Assembly (NCBI GenBank): GCA_019448385.1
Contig: JAGTXO010000004.1
Location: forward strand, 1,054,001-1,118,000
DNA length: 64,000 bases
Source: Diacronema lutheri
Taxonomy: Eukaryota; Haptophyta; Pavlovophyceae; Pavlovales; Pavlovaceae
Direction of reading: 5' to 3'
Below are positions 1 to 10,855 of the stretch, one piece after another (within the stretch, counting starts at the first letter, position 1; each line of letters starts with the position of its first letter). A program made the translations under genes and the position numbers. The notes below the pieces were generated by a model. The model was not told the origin of the DNA. It did no database searches and saw nothing but the letters and a program-made list of their open reading frames with translations.

Positions 1-299
1 GCATCGCGCAAGCTGAGGCCCTCTGACTGACCGGACCGCGCCGAGTGCGCGTGCACCCCGTGGAGGGCGCGGCCAGTCGGACACTCTTCGCGACTGAGCT
101 AGCCGCGGCATACCGTGCGCTGCGCCGGCGCGCTACTTGCCGTTGGCCGAGCTGCGGGTGTTGCGCACGGCCGTGTTGCGCAGCCAGCGCCTCGATGCGC
201 CGGTGGCCAAGACCTTGGCGCGCTTTGACTAAGCGACCTCGGCCTGCACAGACTCGAACGCGTGCGTGAACTCGAGGCGTTGCAGGTGGCGAGCACGTG

Positions 300-407
300 A
301 GTTCGCGTAGGAGGTCTTGTACTCGGTGGCCTGGCCGTCGACCGACGAGAGCTTGGGCGAGTTCGGCGGCACGTTGGCTCACTTTGGGCTCGGTGCGCGG
401 CTCTGCC

Positions 408-440
<33 letters not shown>

Positions 441-1378
441 CTTCGGACTCGCTGCCCGGCTCTGCCTGTGCGGGCGCGATGCACTCGGACTCGATGCCCG
501 GCTCTGCCTTCGTGGGCGCGGTCGCGGGCACGGGCGCGCCCTCGACCCCGTCGCGGTTGAAGACATCGAACTCGACGCACACGCCGTGGTCCTTGTAGTC
601 GGTGACCTCGCTGTCGTTCGCGTAAACCTCGGGCGAACTCGCAACGAGCGACGACATCTCGGCGTGGAGCCAGCACATCTCATGCTGCACCGCGTGTTCA
701 GGTTCTCGAGCGCTCCGTTGAAAGAGTCACTCTCACCGAGGCGCTCGCTGCACCACACCAGATAGCCATCGAGCTTGTGAGCGTGCTCGTGCGCCCGTGC
801 GAGGTCCTTGAGGAGCGCGTCGGCGCGCGCGCACATGCCGTCGCATGATTTGGCCGGTGTCATGCTGTGCTTCCAAGGCCTGGTGCTCGGCGTTGAGCGT
901 GTCGTGATCCATGCGAACGAGCTGCAACCAGCTGCAGCAGCCGCGCGACGCCGCTGTCGCCGACGATGCGCTGGAGCATGTGGCCCATGAGGTGCGCGCG
1001 GCACGTGGCGAGCGCGACATTCTTGCGCAGCAGCGCGAGGATCCGGGCGCCGCGGACGAGCCGGCCCATGCACTTGAGCGCGTAGATTCGGCCGCACATG
1101 CACGCGCCGACGACCGAGTCGGCGGGCCCGCCGTCGAGCCAAACGTTGGCCTCGGCCGCATCGCGGCGGCGGGCGACACGCCGCAGGATGCGCACGCGGT
1201 AGTGCCGGTCGACGAGCAGCTCGTCGCCGAAGATCTCGTCGGGCAGCAGCTCGGAGACGTTCTGGGGGTACATGTTGTGCGAGCGTGCACGCGACGAGAT
1301 CTCGTCGGGCGTGCCATCCGTTCGTTCAGAGCAGAGCGCGTCGGACCGGCAGACAGACGATGCAGCGCGCGAAGGCAC
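300..1378 (-). pseudogene. Broken hypothetical protein of the left island
   Basis: A coherent, non-repetitive protein can be followed on the minus strand only by changing frame several times. It opens near ATG 1273 (MYPQNVSELLPDEIFGD), continues through a Cys/Leu-rich stretch to about 930, shifts frame near 920, again near 830 and again near 690, and ends in an Arg/Pro-rich tail around 380. The segments have ordinary amino-acid composition, while the competing frames are Arg/Ala-rich shadows. I do not recognise the family. Several shifts within 1 kb suggest a decayed gene rather than one sequencing error. It lies next to the MITE pair, in keeping with an old mobile region. Confidence 0.4.
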
Positions 1379-1700
1379 CTGCAGCGCGCGGCGCGGCCTC
1401 GCGTGCCGTCACGAAGCCGCCTGCGCGCACTGCGGAGGCGGCGAGCGCGACGAGGGCGGGCGCGGACGAGGTGCTGAGCGGCGTCACGTACGCGCCCTCG
1501 CCCGCCGAGCTCGACGCCGCGGCGCTGACGATGCGCGCGGCGTACCACACCGACCGCCCCTGAGACGATGCGCGGCGCCTGCGGAGGACTGGTCCGTTGG
1601 CGCGCAAACCGTGGGCGAAAGGGCGCGAAGCCAACGGCCGTCCGCGCACGTTCAAACGCGCGCATACCCATACGGGTGGCTTCCTCCCACCTTCGGCGCC

Positions 1701-2006
1701 GCTTTTCAAAAGGGTGTAGGGTGTAGGGTGTAGGATGCAAAACAAGCCCTCCCCACATTTGGGCCCGACGTTCATTCCTTCTTCGAATTCGTGACGTTAC
1801 TCACATACGAGTACCTTTACTTAGTGTAGGATGTATCTATTCTCTAGGTATTTGCATAGTGTAGGGTGTAGGATAAGTACGGTTATGAAAGTCCCATGGG
1901 GGGAGAAGGAATGACGCTGTGACGAAAGAAGGAATGACGTCGGGCCCAAATGTGGGGAGGGCTTGTTTTGCATCCTACACCCTACACCCTACACCCTTTT
2001 AGAAAG
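1701..2006 (+). mobile_element. MITE-like element, copy 1
   Basis: An AT-richer insert of about 306 bp with near-perfect terminal inverted repeats of about 80 bp (1701-1782 against 1927-2006). Each end carries two to three tandem copies of the heptamer TGTAGGG/CCCTACA next to GCTTTT. No coding capacity is evident inside. Confidence 0.75.
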
Positions 2007-2270
2007 CGGCGGCGCCTCAGAGCATGGCGGCTCAGGGCATGGCGCCTCGACAGCATGGCGCCTCGACAGCATGGCGTCGTCCAGCGTCACGCCGCGTCGT
2101 GGTCCTGCCGCTCCTCCGTGGCGCACGGATGGCGCTCCTCCGTGACGCAGCCGAACGACGTCGCGGCGTCACGGCCCGGGCGCAGTCGCCATCCTGGACG
2201 CCACGCTGGACGGCGCCATGCTGTCGAGGCGCCATGCCCTGAGCCGCCATGCTCTGAGGCGCCGCCGCTT
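2004..2270. repeat. Inverted arms between the two MITE copies
   Basis: About 57 bp after copy 1 (GCGGCGGCGCCTCAGAGCAT and onward) returns as its reverse complement just before copy 2 (about 2213-2270). The two elements plus the spacer therefore form one large imperfect palindrome centred near 2137. The start of the arm recurs once more at 2564-2594. Confidence 0.65.
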
Positions 2271-2572
2271 TCTAAAAGGGTGTCGGGTGTAGGGTGTAGG
2301 ATGCACAACAAGCCCTCCCCACATTTGGGCCCGGCGTCATTCCTTCTTTCGTCACAGCGTCATTCCTTCTCCCCCCATGGGACTTTCATAACCGTACTTA
2401 TCCTACACCCTACACTATGCAAATACTTAGAGAATAGATACATCCTACACTAAGTAAAAGTACTCGTATGTGAGTAACGTCACGAATTCGAAGAAGGAAT
2501 GACGTCGGGCCCAAATGTGGGGAGGGCTTGTTTTGCATCCTACACCCTACACCCCACAACCTTTTAGAAAGC
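2268..2572 (-). mobile_element. MITE-like element, copy 2 (inverted)
   Basis: A reverse-complement copy of the element at 1701-2006. It has the same 80-bp terminal repeats, telomere-like heptamers and interior, with a few base changes. The high identity of the copies suggests recent duplication or conversion. Confidence 0.75.
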
Positions 2573-2675
2573 GGCGGCGCCTCAGAGCATGGCGCCCGCC
2601 CGCTCGAGCCGGACCTCCGCGCAGCCGGACTCGCCCCGCCCCGGGCTGCTCTGGCTGGGCGACGTCGTGCGCGCC

Positions 2676-2960
2676 TCAGAACGCCGCGCTCGCCACGCGC
2701 ACGTAGCCCTCGTCCGGGTCCGGCTCGGGCGCCGCGTCGCGCACCGAGCGCGACGCGGCCTCGACGCTTGGCGTTTCGGCACGCGAGGCGACGGATGCCT
2801 CGTCCGGCCGGCCCCACGGCAGCTGCAGCTCGAGCTGGCGCTGGATGATGCGCGGCGTCGCCACGCGCCCGTGCTGCACCTCGCGACGTCGCGCGCGCAC
2901 GTAGAGCACGATCGCCACAGAGCCGCTGAGGCCCATCATCGCGCCGAGCAGCACCGACAT
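2676..2960 (-). CDS. Small single-pass membrane protein, 94 aa
   Basis: ATG at 2960 gives MSVLLGAMMGLSGSVAIVLY, a strongly hydrophobic N-terminal segment of about 20 residues. It is followed by a basic patch (VRARRREVQHG), a central RIIQRQLELQLPW stretch and an acidic C-terminus. An N-terminal membrane anchor with a cytoplasmic or nucleoplasmic tail is likely. I chose this ATG because the upstream open frame consists of the repeated promoter motif at 3089-3222. Family unknown. It shares its upstream block with the helicase gene at 7472, which suggests the two belong to the same element. Confidence 0.5.
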   Translation of the reverse strand: MSVLLGAMMGLSGSVAIVLYVRARRREVQHGRVATPRIIQRQLELQLPWGRPDEASVASRAETPSVEAASRSVRDAAPEPDPDEGYVRVASAAF

Positions 2961-3088
2961 TGTGGTCTCCTTGTCTGCTTGGGCGCGAACGGAAAACGCG
3001 CGAAGGGTGGCGACGAAGATCGTTGGGTTGGGTTGGCCACCGGCTCCCGAGGGGTTGCTTGTGGCGCTCGACTGACCGTTGGCCCAGC

Positions 3089-3222
3089 TTTTTTTTTTGG
3101 GAGAATCGCACTTTTCGGCGCAAAAAACGTGGCGCGCGCACTTTTCGGCGCACGATGGCGTCTGCGCCGAAAAGTGCGCGCTTTGCGCACTTTTCGGCGC
3201 ATGGTGCGCACTTTTCGGCGCA
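3089..3222 (-). promoter_or_regulatory. Repeated 15-mer upstream block, copy A
   Basis: Five copies of the 15-mer GCACTTTTCGGCGCA or its complement lie at 3108-3122, 3138-3152, 3163-3177 (inverted), 3187-3201 and 3208-3222, ending at a T tract (3089-3098). On the minus strand the order is motif, GCGCGCCACG, motif, GATTCTCCC, homopolymer, gene at 2960. The same order and spacing occur before the gene at 7472. A shared promoter is inferred. Confidence 0.6.
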
Positions 3223-3234
3223 TGGTGCGTATTG

Positions 3235-3380
3235 CCGTTCCCGCTGCCGGCGTGCACAGGGTCGACGCCCTGATTTCGGCCTGATGTTGCGTGCGCCCTT
3301 TTGCTCGCTCCCTCCGTCACGCCTCGGCCCCGTGCGCGCCCCTCCTGCTGACGCGCCTGTAAGCGTCGTTAGTATTTTAC
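3235..3380 (+). repeat. Fragment of the dispersed repeat also found at 46.4-46.9 kb
   Basis: About 145 bp, from the Pro/Gly-type GC-rich start through TGTAAGCGTCGTTAGTATTT, match the right arm of the palindromic element at 46391-46850 read in reverse. Identity is high by eye apart from a few substitutions. Confidence 0.65.
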
Positions 3381-3475
3381 GCCGCACGATGCGATGGTCT
3401 ACAATTCGGCGCTCAGCGACTGTCGTGCGATCTAGCAATCGTGTGTGTACGATCCCTCGCCCATGGCACGCTGCA

Positions 3476-5943
3476 TCATACCGCCGCTTGCTTACGAGCG
3501 CCCCTGACATGACCCTTAAATGCCCCGGCGCTGAGCCTGGTGTGGGTCGCTGCTGTTTGTCCTTCTGCGCGCAGGGAGCGAAGTCGCTGTCGTCGCCGGC
3601 CGAGACGTCCAAAACTTCTGGCATACTTTCGGCCACCACCTGGCGGGAGGTCACGCCAAGAACCATCCAAGTTGTTGAGGGCAAAGCAATGCGCACAAAA
3701 GAGGTATCCGTCCTCGTCGCCCTGCCGTACGTCTGGGCACCTGAACGCTGTGTGGATGTGGCACTTGCACACGGCGCACCTGCGGAAAGACTGCCAACTG
3801 ATGCACATCTTCTCCTTGTCCTCGTCGCTCAGCGTCGCAATGCGGCCAGAAAAACACGACCACTGGGCGCCAATGGACGGCTCGCTTCCATCCGATGTGG
3901 ATGGGCTCTGGTTGAACCCGTCGATCAAAACAGGCGTGCTTGAGCGCGCGACGAAGCCAGCGTTTTCGTTTGCTAAGCGATGCGGCGGGATTGCAGCAGG
4001 CAACCAGAGGCCACGTGCTGCAGGTTGCGGATCTGCACGAGGAAGTAGCGCGTCGTGTGCCGGTTGTAGTTCCACGTGGGCGTGCACCCGTAGTCGATGC
4101 CGTGGAGGACCATGTCGGGCAGGTAGTCGTTGAGCGCGGCGGAACAGTTGGCGCGCGCGCCCGCCACGTCGCCACGCAGCAGCCGCTCGCACAGCTCGCG
4201 CACGCGCGCGTTTCGCTGCATCTCGGGCAGCGCGAAGAGCGCCTCGTCGCGCTCGACTGCCGCGCGGACAACGTCGCGGAGCAGCCCGTTTACGACGCGC
4301 GATGTGTGCATCAGGCACGCGGTGGACACCTGCGTCGCCTCCTCCCTGAGGATCTGCGCGAGGCCCACCGCGCAGACGGGCTGGACGCCCTCGGCTATCT
4401 CGCCGACGGCGCGCGCCGTCGCCGCCTTGGTCTGCGCGGCGGCTTGCTCGGCGGGGGGGGTGGGGGGGGGGGGGGGGGGGGGCTGCACCGTACGTGCTCT
4501 CGTCCTTGTGCCAGCCGATCGCCGAGAAGATCGCGCGAACGGTTCCCCTGTCCATCGTGGTCGACGTGTGCACGCTGGTCGACGGGCCGCCCGACGCCGC
4601 GCCGGCGGCCTGCGCGCTCGCCACCGCAGCCTCGTCGCGCACCACCTTGTTGATGACGCGGTACGCCTGTGTCGTGAGCCTGTGCACGGCCGCCGCGATG
4701 CGCCGCTGCTCCTTCCGCGCACCGGGCTGCGCCGTCACCGCCTGCGGCCCCGCGTTGAGCGTCGAGCGCCTGACCACGAAGCCCGGGAGCACGCTGCCGC
4801 GCGTGCGCGCCGTCGTGCCGCCGGCGGCGCGCGCGCTCGGCGCAGCGGGCTCGTCCACGCGCGCGCTCTCGACGCCGCGCGCGCGGGGAACGCTCGGCGC
4901 GAGCGCGCCCGCGGCGTCGCGCGCGCTCGCGGCGGCACCCGCCGCGGCGCGCTTGCCCGCGGCGCCCGAGACGCCGTGCGCACGAAGCGGCGCCGACGCC
5001 AATGCCGACGCCGCGCCCGCGCCGCCGCTGCCGCTGCCCGATCCGCCCGCGCGCCGCTTCTGCTCGTCGCGCGTCTTGCGGAACTGGGCGACGAGGTCGC
5101 TGCCCACGTTGGCCTCAGGCTCCCACGTGTCGGCGCTCTCGTCGTAGCCCAGCCACCTGATCCGGAACTAAAAGCTCGCCGATGACCGCCCCGACCTCGT
5201 ACGTGCGCGCCTCCTCGTGCGCGCCTCCTCGTCGACGCTCGCGCCCGCCGCGCTCGCGCCCGTGTCCGGCCAGCCAGCGACCGTGCCGCCCAGCCTCTCG
5301 GCGACCGCGCGCAGCTGCCGCTCGCGCTGGACGGCCGCGGCGCCTCGCGCGACCAGCGCGGGCAGCATGCCCGCGCCGCCCGCGAGGCCGTGCGCGCCGA
5401 CGCCGGCGGTCATCAGCGCGTCGAGGCACGCGAACGTTGCGAGCGCACGCGCGCCATCGTCGCCGCCGCGCGGCTGCGAGCGCACGACGGGCGATGGCAT
5501 CGGCTCCCCCTCGGCCGCGAGCAGCGGCCAGATCGCATTGGCCAGCGCGACGGCATGCGCGCCGACCGCGACGGCCACGTCCGCGTCGAGCGGCGCAAAG
5601 TCGTAGCGCACGAGCGCGGCGGGGCGCGAGTCGTCCGTCGGCCGGTCGGCGACGAGCAGCCCGACCGGGCGCGGCGGCTCGCCGGACGGCGCGGCGACGG
5701 GCACCCAGGGGAGCACGACGAGCAGGCGCGGCGTGCCGCCGAGCAGCGCGCGCGCGGCATCCGCCCCGTCGGCTCTGCCGCGCGCGGCCGCGGCGAGCAG
5801 CTCGGCCGCGCGCGTCGGACGTTGGCGGGACAACCGAGCGGCCTCGGGCGATCCACTTGAGCGGCTAGGTCCAACGCCTCGAGGTGCACGTACAGCTCTT
5901 CCCACCCGAGTGTCTCCCAGATGGCGCCCGCGGTGAGGCGCAC
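3476..5943 (-). pseudogene. Frameshifted chromodomain protein
   Basis: On the minus strand a protein starts near ATG 5943 (MRLTAGAIWETLGWEELYVH). It continues after a shift near 5840 and reaches a chromodomain at about 5225-5056: RTYEVGAVIGEL, then FRIRWLGYDESADTWEPE, which fits the aromatic cage and W-EP signature of that fold. A 14-bp tandem duplication (5203-5216 repeated at 5217-5230) and a 1-nt shift near 5165 break this domain. Downstream are an Ala/Gly/Ser linker, a helical segment and, after a shift at the G tract near 4450, a Cys-rich C-terminus (CAVCKCHIH, FCAHCF) that could bind zinc. Chromodomains occur in chromovirus integrases and in heterochromatin proteins; no integrase motif is visible here. 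Confidence 0.55.
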
Positions 5944-6388
5944 GAGGCGCGATACCTGCGCGCAGCGTGCAGCGCACCAGGCCGCGGGCGCGTGAGCGTT
6001 TTAGCCGCATGGCGGCGCGTGTGGCGGCGCACGCAACGGCGGCGGGGGCGACAGCGGCAGCAGCCGCGCCGCGCGCACCTCTCTGGGCAAGAGCCGCCAA
6101 TCGCGCTCGCGCGCTCGCGCGGTCGCGCGCGGCGCGCGGCGTGTTGCGCTGGGCAGAGCAAGCTAAGCTGCGCCCGCAGAACACCGCGTGCCGCGCGCGC
6201 GAGGGCGCGGAGCAAGAGGCACAAAACGTTAGCGGTGTCGAGCCGCCGTGCGCTGCAGGCATGTGCGTGCGCGCGGCGCGGCGGGGAGCGCGCGGCACGC
6301 TGCGCGCTGCGCAAAGAGGAAGCACGCTAAGCTGCGCTCAGCCCAGCACGCAAAGACGTGTCAAACAGTCGCATCGCTGCCTCGCGTG
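5944..6388. other. Gene-free GC-rich spacer
   Basis: About 445 bp of Arg/Ala-type low-complexity DNA between the chromodomain pseudogene and the RWD gene. I see no conserved protein, repeat or RNA motif. Confidence 0.4.
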
Positions 6389-6613
6389 ATGGTCGACGAC
6401 GCCGACGAGGCCTATGCCGAGCTCGAGGCGCTCACCGCCATCATGGGTGACGACATGGTGGTGGAGCGCGACGTGGCGGCGGGCAGCGCGTCGACGCGGC
6501 GTTTCGCGCTGCTGATCGCGCCCGAGTGCGTGGACTCCGATCAGCTCGTCGGCTCTGTCGTGCTCGACGTTTGCAAGCCGCCCGGATGCGAGCTGCTCAG
6601 CCTGCCCACCTAG
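6389..6613 (+). CDS. RWD-domain protein, truncated (74 aa)
   Basis: ATG 6389 begins MVDDADEAYAELEALTAIMG, which matches the start of an RWD domain (acidic N-terminus, E-L-E-A-L-x-A-I-x-G-D/E-D). A beta-strand segment RRFALLIAPE follows. RWD domains are ubiquitin-conjugating-like folds used in GIR2/RWDD1 and GCN2 interactions. A full domain needs about 110 residues, and this frame ends with TAG after about 70. Either a 3' exon is missing from my reading or the gene is a fragment. Confidence 0.5.
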   Translation: MVDDADEAYAELEALTAIMGDDMVVERDVAAGSASTRRFALLIAPECVDSDQLVGSVVLDVCKPPGCELLSLPT

Positions 6614-7296
6614 TACACGTGTTCCGCGCTGTCGAGGAGGACCGTGCAGTGGAGAGCCATCCTTCCCGCGAGCTCTCGCGTGCCCTGCACCCTCTTGACC
6701 ACGTCGGGGGCACGCCTGGCATGAGCTGGTCTCGCTCCGTAGCTTAGAGCGCTTAGCTGCTGCTATTTATCCACGTGCACGTGCACGCAGCGATGCGCGG
6801 CAAGCGCACGCGCGTTGTGCATGAATGTGCACAGGCGCACAACTTCGTGTCGCACGCGCGCGACTCGCACACGCACACCACGCGCGCGCGTGACCTCGTT
6901 CATGGCGAGTGCAAACACTCGAGCGACCACGCGCGCACGCGCAGTCGCGCGAGTGCACGTGCGCGCGCACGTGAGGTAATAGCCGCGTGCGCTGGTGCGA
7001 GGGGTCCATGCGCACTGCATCGCCCCTGCATCGCCCGCGCGTGCTCACCCGGCGCGCGCTCGCGCACTTCCCTGGCGCGCCGCGCCGCGCGAGCCGATAC
7101 GGCTCGCGGAACGGCTCGCGGCTCGTGCGAACAACAAGCAACATGCGCTGCGAAAGCGTGCAGACAATGTCCCAGCCCACGCGTGCACCACAACCCGCCT
7201 CGCTCGAAGCCACTGACTTGGCGCGCGCACGCGCGACGCACCGCAAGTAAAGGCGCGCCACACCATCTTCGCGCGCTTATGCGAATATGCAAGTTC
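6614..7296. other. Alternating purine-pyrimidine spacer
   Basis: About 680 bp without a credible gene. From about 6770 to 7060 it is dominated by CGCG, CACG and TGCACG runs (alternating purine-pyrimidine), a composition able to adopt Z-DNA. Confidence 0.45.
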
Positions 7297-7420
7297 TGCG
7301 CCGAAAAGTGCGAGTCCGGATCCGGACTAACCAAACGTGCGGCAAACACGTTCTGTGCGCCGAAAAGTGCGCGCGCCACGTTTTTTGCGCCGAAAAGTGC
7401 GATTCTCCCTTTTTTTTTTC
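7297..7420 (+). promoter_or_regulatory. Repeated 15-mer upstream block, copy B
   Basis: Three copies of TGCGCCGAAAAGTGC at 7297-7311, 7356-7370 and 7386-7400 are followed by GATTCTCCC and a T tract ending about 50 bp before ATG 7472. Over roughly 45 bp it is nearly identical to the complement of 3089-3152. Confidence 0.6.
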
Positions 7421-7471
7421 TCGAACCTACTGTGGAGCCGCCTGCAGCGTGATCTCCCGCGCAAAACGACC

Positions 7472-9860
7472 ATGGCCGCCATCGACCTGCGCGCCTTCGA
7501 CGCGGCGCTCGTCAACTGCGAGATCGTGAGCACGCGGCCGGTGAAGCCGAGCGAGCAGGCGCGCACGGTCGACAAGCTGAGCTACGGGCCGTCGCGCCGC
7601 GCGCTCGCCTTCGTCACGCCGCCCTGCGTCGTCGACTGGCCCAAGCTCACGGGCGACGGCAACTTTGGCACCATGTACGGGCCGACGGACGTCGACAAGG
7701 CGGCGTACACGGCCGGCGTGACCGAAAAGGAGCTGCCGATTGAAGGCGCGCCGCTCGCGCAGATGGACGCCCACTTTGGCGCCCTGCGCGCCATCGACGA
7801 TCAGCGCGTCGAGACGGTGCACGCGCGCCAGAAGGAGCTGTTCGACACGCGCGGCCTCTCGAAGGAGGAGGTGCGCGGCAAGCCCTCGCCCACCGTCAAG
7901 CCCAAGTACGAGGACGACACGCTCGCGCACACGCGGCTGAACATGTCGACGCGCACGTTCACGTGGGCGGGCTCCGAGCGCGTCGTGCCGCTCGTCGACG
8001 CGCGGCGCGAACCGGTCGACGAGATTCGGCACGAGGACGTCTGCGCCATCGCCACGCAGCTCGACTGCATCTACACGGGGCTCACGGGCTCGATGTTTGG
8101 CATCAAGTGGAACGTGTGCGGGGTCATGCTCCTGAAGCGCGCCGAGCAGCGGCCGCAGCCCGGCTCGGACGCCTTCGCCTCGTACGGCGTGCCCGCCTGG
8201 GCCGACACGTTCGACTCCACGGGGCTGTACGTGCCCGACGAGCGCGAGCGCGCGGCGGCGCTCGCGGCGGTGGCCGGTCTGCGCACGGCGCGCGCGCCGG
8301 CCGGGCCGGGCGGGCGCGAGCTCGCGCGCGCGCAGGGCTACGATCGCGCCGAGCGGGCTGCGAGCGCGGCGGCGGCGCGCGCGGCGATGGCCGAGACCGG
8401 CCAGCAGCGCGCGCTCCACGGCGCGGTCGTCGAATCGGCGCTGCGCGGCGTGGGCGACCGGCTGCATCTTTGCGACGCGCCGGGCGGCACGGGCAAGACG
8501 TTCGTCGAGCGCGCCATCATCGCCGCCGTGCGCGCGGATGGGCACGCGGTCGTCGTGGGCGCGTCCTCGGGCGTCGCCGCCACGCTGCTGCCCGACGGCC
8601 GCACCTTCCACTCGACCTTCAAGGTGCCCGGCGGTGCCGACTCAGACGGGCAAGCCGTTCAATGGCGTGCCGCGCTCCGAGCGCGGGCGCTCCCTGGCCG
8701 CCGCGGCGGCTGGTCGTGTGGGACGAGGCGCCGATGCAGACGCGGTGCCACCTCGACTCGCCTGATCGGTGTTGGCGCGACGTGACGGGCGTCGACGAGC
8801 GCTTCGGCGGCGAGACGTTGCTGCTCGCCGGCGACTTTCGCCAGTTCTTGCCGGTGGTGCGGCGCGGCTCGCGCGCGCAGATCGTGCGCTCCTGCCTCAA
8901 GTACTCGGCGCCGTGGCAGCACGATCGGCAGCACGCCTTGGTCGAGAACTTTCGCGCCTCGAGCGCGGCGCGCGACACGGGCGACGCGCTCGGCGCGGGC
9001 GAGTGGGCGAAGCTGCTGCGCAGCCCCGGCGACGGCGCCTTTCCCGCGGCGGTGCCGGCTGCCGGGGCCATGCCCGGCGCATTCCCGCTCGATGCCGTGC
9101 AGCTGCCCGAGGCCGTCGGCGGCGTCCCCATCCGCGAGGGCTCGGCCTTCCCGACGGAGCTCGTGACGACTTTGTCCACGGCGCGGCGTGTCGGACCGAC
9201 GACGGCTCGCTGTGCGACCGCGCGGTGCTCTGCGCCAAGCACACGGACGTGGCGCGGATCAACGAGCTGGTGATCGGCCGCTTCCCGGGCGCGGCGGCGA
9301 GGTGCGAGTCGGCGGACGAGCTGGCGCGACGACGGGGCGGGCAAGCAGATTGCGCTGGCGTCGGTCGAATTCCTCGACTCGCTCGAGCACGCGCAGATGC
9401 CGCACCGCGTCCTCGACCTGAAGCCCGGGATGGTGGTGATGCTGCTGCGCAACCTCTCGCCCGGCGAGGGGCTGTGCAGCGGCACGCGGCTGATCGTGCG
9501 CGGCGTGCGCGCCGGCGGCCGGCCGCTCGAGTGCGCACGCCCCGGCGCGGCCGCCGGGCGCGACAGCACCGTGCTCATCGCGCGTGTCGACCACCACTCG
9601 CCCGACGACGGCACGTTCGCGTTTGCATGGATGCGCCGCCAGTTCCCGGTGCGGCCGGCGTTTGCGAGGACGATCAGCAAGGCGCGGGGGCAGACGCTCG
9701 GGTGCGCGGGCGTGTGTGGCTCGCCGAGCCGTGCTTCATGCACGGCCAGCTCCACGTGGCCGCTTCGCGCGTCGGGCACGCGTCGCGCATCCGCTTTGCG
9801 CTCGGCCCGGGCCTCGTGACACGCAACGTCGTCTTCACGGAGGTGCTCCGCGCGGTCAGC
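7472..9860 (+). pseudogene. SSB-like region joined to a PIF1-type helicase, frameshifted
   Basis: ATG 7472 opens about 260 residues ending in DCIYTGLTGSMFGIKWNVCG, which resembles the conserved strand of viral and phage OB-fold ssDNA-binding proteins (inference). The same frame then enters a PIF1 helicase: Walker A DAPGGTGKTF (about 8473-8505), GASSGVAATLLPDGRTFHST, then after shifts VVWDEAPM (Walker B), LLLAGDFRQFLPVVRRGSR, AKHTDVARINELVI, LKPGMVVMLLRNLSPGEG, RRQFPVRPAFARTISKARGQ and HGQLHVAASRV. Helicase motifs I to VI are recognisable, but at least five frame changes are needed (about 8660, 8700, 9190, 9350 and 9710), so it is probably non-functional. This helicase type occurs in Helitrons, Polinton-like elements and large DNA viruses. 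Confidence 0.7.
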
Positions 9861-10765
9861 GGTGGCGAGGCTGCGGCGGCGGCGGGCGCGGCGGGCGCCG
9901 TGCGGACGGCGCGGACGGCGCCGGCGGTGGGCGGCGCGCTGGCGGCGGGCGCGCCGCCGGCTGCGGGCGTGGCGGGCACGCCTCCGCCGGCGCGACGCCC
10001 GCCGCGCCGCTCGCGACCGACGCGGAGCCGGCGGGTGCTGGCCAGCGCCGCGCGCCGCGCGGACCGACCCGCGTACCTGCGCGCCCTTCCGGGGCGCGCA
10101 GGGCGGCGCCGACGCGGCCGGCGCGCAAAGGCCTCGAGGTGGCGCACTGCCCGCCGCCGCGTGGGTCGCCGCCGCGCGCGTGCCGTCGGCGCTGCCGCTG
10201 CCCGGCGTCGCGCTCGTGCCGCTGCCGCAACCGCAGCCGCCGCCGTCGCCGCCGCCTGCCGGCAAGCTGGGCAAGCGCGTAGCGGCGGCGACTGCGGTGC
10301 GCGGCCCGGCGAGCAAGCGGCAGCGGCGCGCCGCCGAGCCGGGGGCGGGCTCCGCGGGCGACGCGGCTCGCCCGCCACTCGCACCACTCGCGCGCCGGGC
10401 GCGCACAACGCGCGGTGGTCCGCTGCGTGGCCGGACGAAGACGCTGTTTTGGCTGCGGGGCGGCTCCGACAGGGAGGCCGTTACATCGACATGGATTTTG
10501 TACGCAATCCATACCCCCCCCACCCCCCCCCCCCCCATATGGGGGTATGTTCTCCCTTCGCTGCGCTGGCGTCAGGGAAGCGTCGCAACGATGGCCGCGC
10601 GTGACGATGCGACGCGACGATCATCACCGTCGCGGCGTCGCGTGACGGTGACGAGGGTCGCGAAGATCGTCGCGACGATGAGCCAACACACTGGCAACCA
10701 TGTCGCCAGTAGCCGCGAGCTCGTCGCCGTAGGCGCCGCCTTCCCGGGGAGACGCCTACGGCGAC

Positions 10766-10798
<33 letters not shown>

Positions 10799-10855
10799 CC
10801 TCCCCACTCGCGGCGGCTACTGGCGTCGCCCACGACCACGTCGCGACGCTTCGCC
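9861..10855. other. Low-complexity tail with C tracts
   Basis: About 1 kb of Ala/Arg/Pro-type low-complexity DNA after the helicase. A C tract interrupted near its start lies at 10508-10536 and a longer one at 10769-10796. ACGGTGACGAGG-like direct repeats lie near 10610-10680. No protein family is recognisable. Confidence 0.5.

Noticed and set aside
1701-2572. Chromosome end (true telomere)
   Set aside because: The heptamers occur in only two to three copies at transposon-like ends and face both ways, with genes on both sides.
7472-9860. Autonomous Helitron
   Set aside because: The helicase fits, but no HUH Rep nuclease motif was found before it and no Helitron-type ends (5' TC, 3' hairpin-CTRR) were seen.
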